From NCBI GenBank assembly GCA_959347425.1, contig OY365741.1, positions 2,194,501 through 2,258,500 on the forward strand: DNA of 64,000 nucleotides. The letters are read 5' to 3'. Source of the stretch: an uncultured Amylibacter sp. (GTDB lineage: Bacteria > Pseudomonadota > Alphaproteobacteria > Rhodobacterales > Rhodobacteraceae). Positions 61,201 through 64,000 of this stretch are shown here, piece after piece; the stretch's first letter is position 1, and every line of letters starts with the position of its first letter. Under the pieces are notes generated by a model, which saw only the letters and a list, made by a program, of their open reading frames with translations, did no database searches and was not told the origin of the DNA. The translations under genes and the position numbers were made by a program.

Positions 61201-64000
61201 TTTCGTCAGCTCGGCCAGCGGTGTGGTCGTAACCATGGAAACCCTAACGGAAGTTCTTACTATTGACGATGACCCTGGTCTGCCCCTCCTCACCGATACG
61301 TATCAATCAGGGGATCGCAGAACTGTAAGCGTGACGGAGACGGAAGATACCAGTGTCTCTAATCGTGTTACACGAACGAAAGTTGTTGTATTGAAGGCTG
61401 GCGGTACGCTCACTATAACAACTGCATATAGCACGTCCGGTGGTACTGAACAACTGCTTAGTCAAATAGCACAAACAACTAGGGAAATTCCAGTCGTTAG
61501 AGTTACCGAAGGGGCGGTTGTTACCACTTACAGGGCTGGTCAACTGGTTGAAGTCAGTACGAGTGGCGCACCCGCTGTCAATCCTTTAACAAAAGCTCCA
61601 AAAGCAACTGGTCGTTTAACCGTAAATGGTCGTTTCAGCGAAACTGGTAAAATAAGCGGCACAACCAATCTCCAACCTGGGCAGAATGACCTCGCGCCTG
61701 GCGTGTCTGGTACTTTAACGGGTTTGATTGGCGAGGCAGGATTAGTTGCCGCGTTTATCAGCGATCCTGATAACCCCAATGCTTACGCGGGCGGATTTAC
61801 CGCCACGCCGTGGGTTTGTACGGCTGGCGGGACTCCGTTTGATAAAACAAACTGCCCCGATGCGAACATAGGCGCGAAAGCCCTACGCTTGCAGTTGTGT
61901 CTTGACCGCGACCCAGCCGCCATGGCGGATTTTGCGACAAATTGCGCGGGGGATGCCACGATTACCGCCTTGGTTTGCACAGGCACTGGTACTTACGCGA
62001 ATCCGTTTGATGCAGATATTTGCCCAACTGCGGATGATAATGTTAAAACCACTTTTGTTGATGAATGTTTTGCTGATGCAGGGCAAGCCAATGCATGTAC
62101 CACGGGGCAGGTTGCGCGGTGTTTGCATGACCCCTATGCCTTTGTTTGTAAGAGCAGTATGTATGAGCAGGCACGGACAGCGCATTTGGACACCTGCGGT
62201 GTGGCGACCAGCCCGCCCAACCCGCGATGCACTAATTTACGGGCGCAATTGAATAGTTGCTCTGTTGCCCAGCCCGACCCAAGTTGCGGAACGTTGGTTA
62301 ATGATTATTGTTTGGGGGGTGCGGGACGCGCGATAGCGGGTAAAACCACCTGTGTGGAGAATATACGCGTTGCTTGTACGGCAAACGCACTTCATCCACG
62401 ATGCCGCGATTTGGGCGTATTTCCAACTGAGATTGCCCATGTCGCGCATATAAACAAACAACGCGACTTCTGCGAAGGTGATCTTACCAATTTGCCAACG
62501 GGCGCAAAGGTGAGTGATTGCAACACGCTGGGTATAACTGTTCAAATTTGCGGTTCGCCCACTGCCGTTGGGACAAATCCGTTTGCCACGATTTGCAGTA
62601 ATGCGATGGGCAACCCCTATTCTGAAGCGCGTGAGCTTAAGATTATACAAACCTTTTTCTGTCAGCAAGGCGCGCAAGGTGTCAATAATGATTGCAACAC
62701 GCTACAACAACAATTGGATAGTGAATTTGCGCAAATAGGCGGAAAGACTCCATATTGGGCTGATAATGCAATTCGCGAGGTGGCTGCGCCAGATTTGGAT
62801 GAGAACGGGAACATCCAAATCATTTCTGGACGGCACACTGACACCAAATTAGTCCAATTCCCGATAAACATCACACCAGCAGGCAAGATAAGACGAGACA
62901 GTGCCGATGCGAATTATATCGTGGGTGGCACAACCCAGCTGGATTTGGCAAGTCTAATTGAACGTGACAGAAACGGTGTGGAGATCGACCATACCCCGGT
63001 AACGGATGGTATTGCTAATCGTGGTGGCTTGTCGCTGAACACTCCCTTTACAAACAGCGCTGATTTAAAAACCAGCACGGATGCTGCCAGTGGCTTTGCC
63101 TTTGCTAGTGTGGAATTCCCTGTTAGAACACTCGTGGTAAAGGTTCTAGATGACGGAAGCGAGTTTCGTACCATTGCCAGAACCGCGACTCGTAGGTATG
63201 GCGGAATCAAGCTATACACGGGGCTTCTGGCTGGCACGGATGTTGGCGCACCCGTGAGCGACATCCAAACAGAGGTTGAATGGACAGGTAAAATTAGTGC
63301 GCTTTATGGAGTAGGGAAGCTGGGGGAAACGCGGGGGGAGCGGAACATTGATGTTGTTAAATATGACGACAAGGAATTCACCTTATTGGTCAGCTTTTAT
63401 GGCAACTTTGGGAGTATTAGGAACAAAGACCTTATTGTTCTTAGTTCAGCCGCCAGATTTAATATAGACGGTCGTTTCAATGATAAAGGCCTGATTTATG
63501 GCAAAACAAGGCTTTTTGATAAGGAGGATCTGATTGCCAGTGGCTCTTTAACAGGTTTGATTGGCGCGGATGGCGCGGTTGCCACGTTTGTTTCTGATGA
63601 TGAGAATCCGTCTCCGCCTGGACCAGACGGTTGCTGTCCTATTCACTTTGGCAATTATGCTGGCGGGTTTGTTGCCCTGCCCCCCGCGACTCCATCGACT
63701 GCGCCACGGGTGGATTTTGAAACTTGGCTCGATAGCTTTGATGCACCTAACACCCCATTGACCCGCGCAATCAGACCCCAAGACTTCACGTCAGGGAATG
63801 ACAAACAGTATTTCGTGCAAGGCACATTTTCTGCACTAGACCGTGCGAATGATAATTATGGGACTGAAAAGGATAATCATTGGGCTGAAACCCGTGTTAA
63901 GGGCAATCCTGTCAGAACTCTAACCTTGGATAAAGCGTTTAACGATGGCAATATCTATGATGGTATTGCGTATCTTCGCGGTACAGGCAGACGCGCCTAT
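55217..64000 (+). CDS. Giant Cys-rich/barrel repeat lipoprotein (partial, runs past the window end)
   Basis: The frame is open from ATG 55217 to the last base (2,928 codons, no stop). GAAAGG lies upstream. The N-terminus ends in lipobox LLILSAC, Cys44, then GGGG and a Thr/Pro stretch. Residues about 60-440 are Cys modules (CATNPFGDAC, TNPFAPIC-type). A barrel follows at about 56500-57230 (AGLLTGDTL, AGGLVAH). A long Cys region (57250-59550) includes two related blocks with CPSC. Further barrels end near 60705, 61810 and 63690, and a sixth-type domain is cut by the edge at AYLRGTGRRAY. Its Cys modules differ clearly from those of the 24250 gene. Same predicted location: outer-membrane or surface lipoprotein. 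No function is assigned. Confidence 0.78.
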   Translation, partial: MVNALYTIKTSTNQALTPRPWGNRITLPVLLPVLLVTLLILSACGGGGAAPTTATPTPPATCATNPFGDACTSEADKARQDVIIRRCIMVGNAGNDDCKNAIAKNPCIATPFLPECSSRNSTFAPYVVTAQMQRRGFCEISTNAANKLCVTSVANICTGDIFDTICPSSTLEERQDFCRRGNNLNINPNCADIAAPICASNPLFEALCTPDVVRQRMYCRTGTNAMTDMNCKAVIVGICTENAFDGICDADDTEGQAAFCGRGNNFVTYASNCTAILDTYCATRAFLPSCDSQTETRIQACSGSIAALRTAGGEASDCVDYADRICGRGQLGGSNPFAPICADADVSDYSATINTVRDSFCANDVFNPLCDGYIDQRVAACHLNGVPTNADPRCPAIIAQQCPSSGGTRRSTCHIAVAAASIARTTDPITFYVEGTADALKLGFTQSNVPANISDFSSGVIRLSDLTDVDSPEGDNDGVGFASFTDSNGDNSEGQHRQQKFYAGLLTGDTLTTRVSENLKNAKWPAKLAIYNEVNLLCLGNELGEGMPHMANLNCNTAPNDGRVVEPAEFILLVSFDGSNGTIRADGIPVIGDYQFAIDAGFNDAGKIFGNTRLSVVRMSAPGLFPVTLLTEASDGTITGKIGQKGLLAAFVSDGVNNRLGEYAGGLVAHNPHNGASAPDCTATGTPFHGRCVDNNNVRIMLCSTRNALATADLTNNCLQDSDIVAAICASSGTYANPFDGVICANPQALVQQAFLANCDPGANISLRAGADCAGVLACTENPFSSTCNTGDTAEIYASARVAHLEYCRSSVAVAGTDKCLLAVVNCASSSPHANCGDLPTSYCLGDAGRTIAEDTSDCNTRVTARCRINPLNLLCGDDTINAAFINGANLKLDRENFCLRPINANNPDCALTIVVFCDDASNAISSPLCRNRVHYRYNVIASVCDNPNRDARFNKLCDTPHAYDITRLEHCKTVDFKLAGCGVTVSEERQVMLEITCGDDAGLRGTNPNDPICTHHQKDPNGNLRICGSYNRAGTNPMSPICEIEPQALITVAALCGQGFKGRTIGTIGINPFSAICADDLFNPAPCPSCTTDLERTNANTNAWTEAQRAFCRQDITNNACTSTITTYCDDATGADLFDNLCNGNDYLADRVTHCETAFTHAKCTENQMNISDAAAICGTTSVPGTDPFNAVCKNETLNPIACPSCEAISDAKDKATELARIRIIVIRATQQAFCRATANVGESICADTISSFCSVPTDSDMIFDDLCGGADYTGARLAYCIHPTRSVHHDCETASDNKAALMTLCGDAETAGTNPFSVACREAFALRNSIDIVCGGGRNSQLPLCTDENAIPDIDRASVTASQENFCRGNLANTACEETIADFCDFAFDTDVLDPLCSGDERYENSRLITCLNGDTNHASCRGAAGVVATLCPTDGMPRHEDCPIIVDHALYRTSVDEFDEIDENSANFIRPSDYFSRSILALAGVKDKAKDGLSDVERAIGYVTDARANLIRGTGSQLDFGTIPATDTVIRNGGNPLKIRVRITQQDVNADTYRIAGTNYGYALAHATVTAQDTITNAFISSERKLYAGLLSYSGFSAPNFDNPTVGIWNATMNLRGLGGATASADFDLSVDFISQRITTHATRLAEFTLASASFQERQFTPIDSHVFELRNPFTLKTFYQRNSRGEDIIVTSRDTYTDCNGNVLLQGSKVPLCKGGGSPDYLTSSYGILRLDVNGNPRFITETKQTSGRLTIDASFSRLGLIHGGINIETGVLNDDGNLIGKNGGDVTSNPGTLVGRISTDQLFAAFASNAGSAEAYAGGFIATPSATLSPTRFTTGGTDKLTLAGKTEAAAPTSQIRHPLGITSNEDYVIDSTTNGFALASENIANDGINLYAGILSGTDLGNPLFDNSATGIWRAKLNLLILGDTASADFDLNVDFNTRTIETLANRPAQFTFDKENKVLNRLGEDAITVANNGVATVNALDAEGNPVTFVSSASGVVVTMETLTEVLTIDDDPGLPLLTDTYQSGDRRTVSVTETEDTSVSNRVTRTKVVVLKAGGTLTITTAYSTSGGTEQLLSQIAQTTREIPVVRVTEGAVVTTYRAGQLVEVSTSGAPAVNPLTKAPKATGRLTVNGRFSETGKISGTTNLQPGQNDLAPGVSGTLTGLIGEAGLVAAFISDPDNPNAYAGGFTATPWVCTAGGTPFDKTNCPDANIGAKALRLQLCLDRDPAAMADFATNCAGDATITALVCTGTGTYANPFDADICPTADDNVKTTFVDECFADAGQANACTTGQVARCLHDPYAFVCKSSMYEQARTAHLDTCGVATSPPNPRCTNLRAQLNSCSVAQPDPSCGTLVNDYCLGGAGRAIAGKTTCVENIRVACTANALHPRCRDLGVFPTEIAHVAHINKQRDFCEGDLTNLPTGAKVSDCNTLGITVQICGSPTAVGTNPFATICSNAMGNPYSEARELKIIQTFFCQQGAQGVNNDCNTLQQQLDSEFAQIGGKTPYWADNAIREVAAPDLDENGNIQIISGRHTDTKLVQFPINITPAGKIRRDSADANYIVGGTTQLDLASLIERDRNGVEIDHTPVTDGIANRGGLSLNTPFTNSADLKTSTDAASGFAFASVEFPVRTLVVKVLDDGSEFRTIARTATRRYGGIKLYTGLLAGTDVGAPVSDIQTEVEWTGKISALYGVGKLGETRGERNIDVVKYDDKEFTLLVSFYGNFGSIRNKDLIVLSSAARFNIDGRFNDKGLIYGKTRLFDKEDLIASGSLTGLIGADGAVATFVSDDENPSPPGPDGCCPIHFGNYAGGFVALPPATPSTAPRVDFETWLDSFDAPNTPLTRAIRPQDFTSGNDKQYFVQGTFSALDRANDNYGTEKDNHWAETRVKGNPVRTLTLDKAFNDGNIYDGIAYLRGTGRRAY

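Noticed and set aside
1..64000. tRNA or rRNA genes
   Set aside because: No cloverleaf with T-arm consensus or conserved rRNA segment was recognised in the intergenic spaces.

Overview
The window looks like the chromosome of an alphaproteobacterium, probably marine and free-living. Support comes from an F1-ATPase zeta (inhibitor) subunit gene, a LexA gene behind a GAAC-N7-GAAC SOS box, an NtrC-like regulator without the GAFTGA loop, a purC-purS-purQ run, and a ProX/ProW betaine importer near a corrinoid protein and a DUF1638 protein. A SAR116-like affiliation is only a guess. I see no rRNA, tRNA, CRISPR array, phage gene or transposase.

Region 1 (1-8 kb, mostly housekeeping). On the minus strand lie a betaine-type binding protein, the N-terminus of its permease (cut by the window edge), and zeta-purB, which overlap by ATGA. 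purC-purS-purQ run on the plus strand. Then come an Abi-like HEPN protein with a possible divergent small RNA beside it, and a corrinoid protein followed by a DUF1638 protein. The importer, corrinoid protein and DUF1638 protein suggest uptake and demethylation of methylated amines or betaines (inference).

Region 2 (8-14.3 kb). Two tandem paralogous lipoproteins share a duplicated 130-bp leader. Each has a lipobox, an Asp/Thr-rich stalk, an array of Cys-DPF-Cys repeats and two C-terminal beta-rich domains resembling the TbpB barrel.

Region 3 (14.6-23.8 kb). gltX-gltA, an NCS2 purine permease behind a perfect palindrome, comEC, lexA with an unusual Gly/Ser linker, and a degenerate NtrC-like regulator.

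Region 4 (24-64 kb). About 40 kb is almost entirely giant relatives of the region 2 lipoproteins. Three loci each have a TTGACA-type promoter and a lipobox: 24250-50606, 50793-55022, and 55217 to beyond the window end. The first appears to be one gene of about 8,780 codons, now broken by a one-base frame change at an A10 tract (34133-34142) and an in-frame TAG (47319). It contains eleven near-identical 228-bp tandem repeats. By my count the window holds 28 complete copies of the barrel signature, and a 29th is cut by the window end.

From 1 to 23 kb many gene junctions carry heptanucleotide tandem arrays (TTAGTKA type). They often begin at or contain the stop codon of the adjacent gene and often occur as inverted pairs. 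Two junctions carry copies of a dispersed element of about 450 bp bounded by such arrays. I saw no clear array in the giant-gene region.
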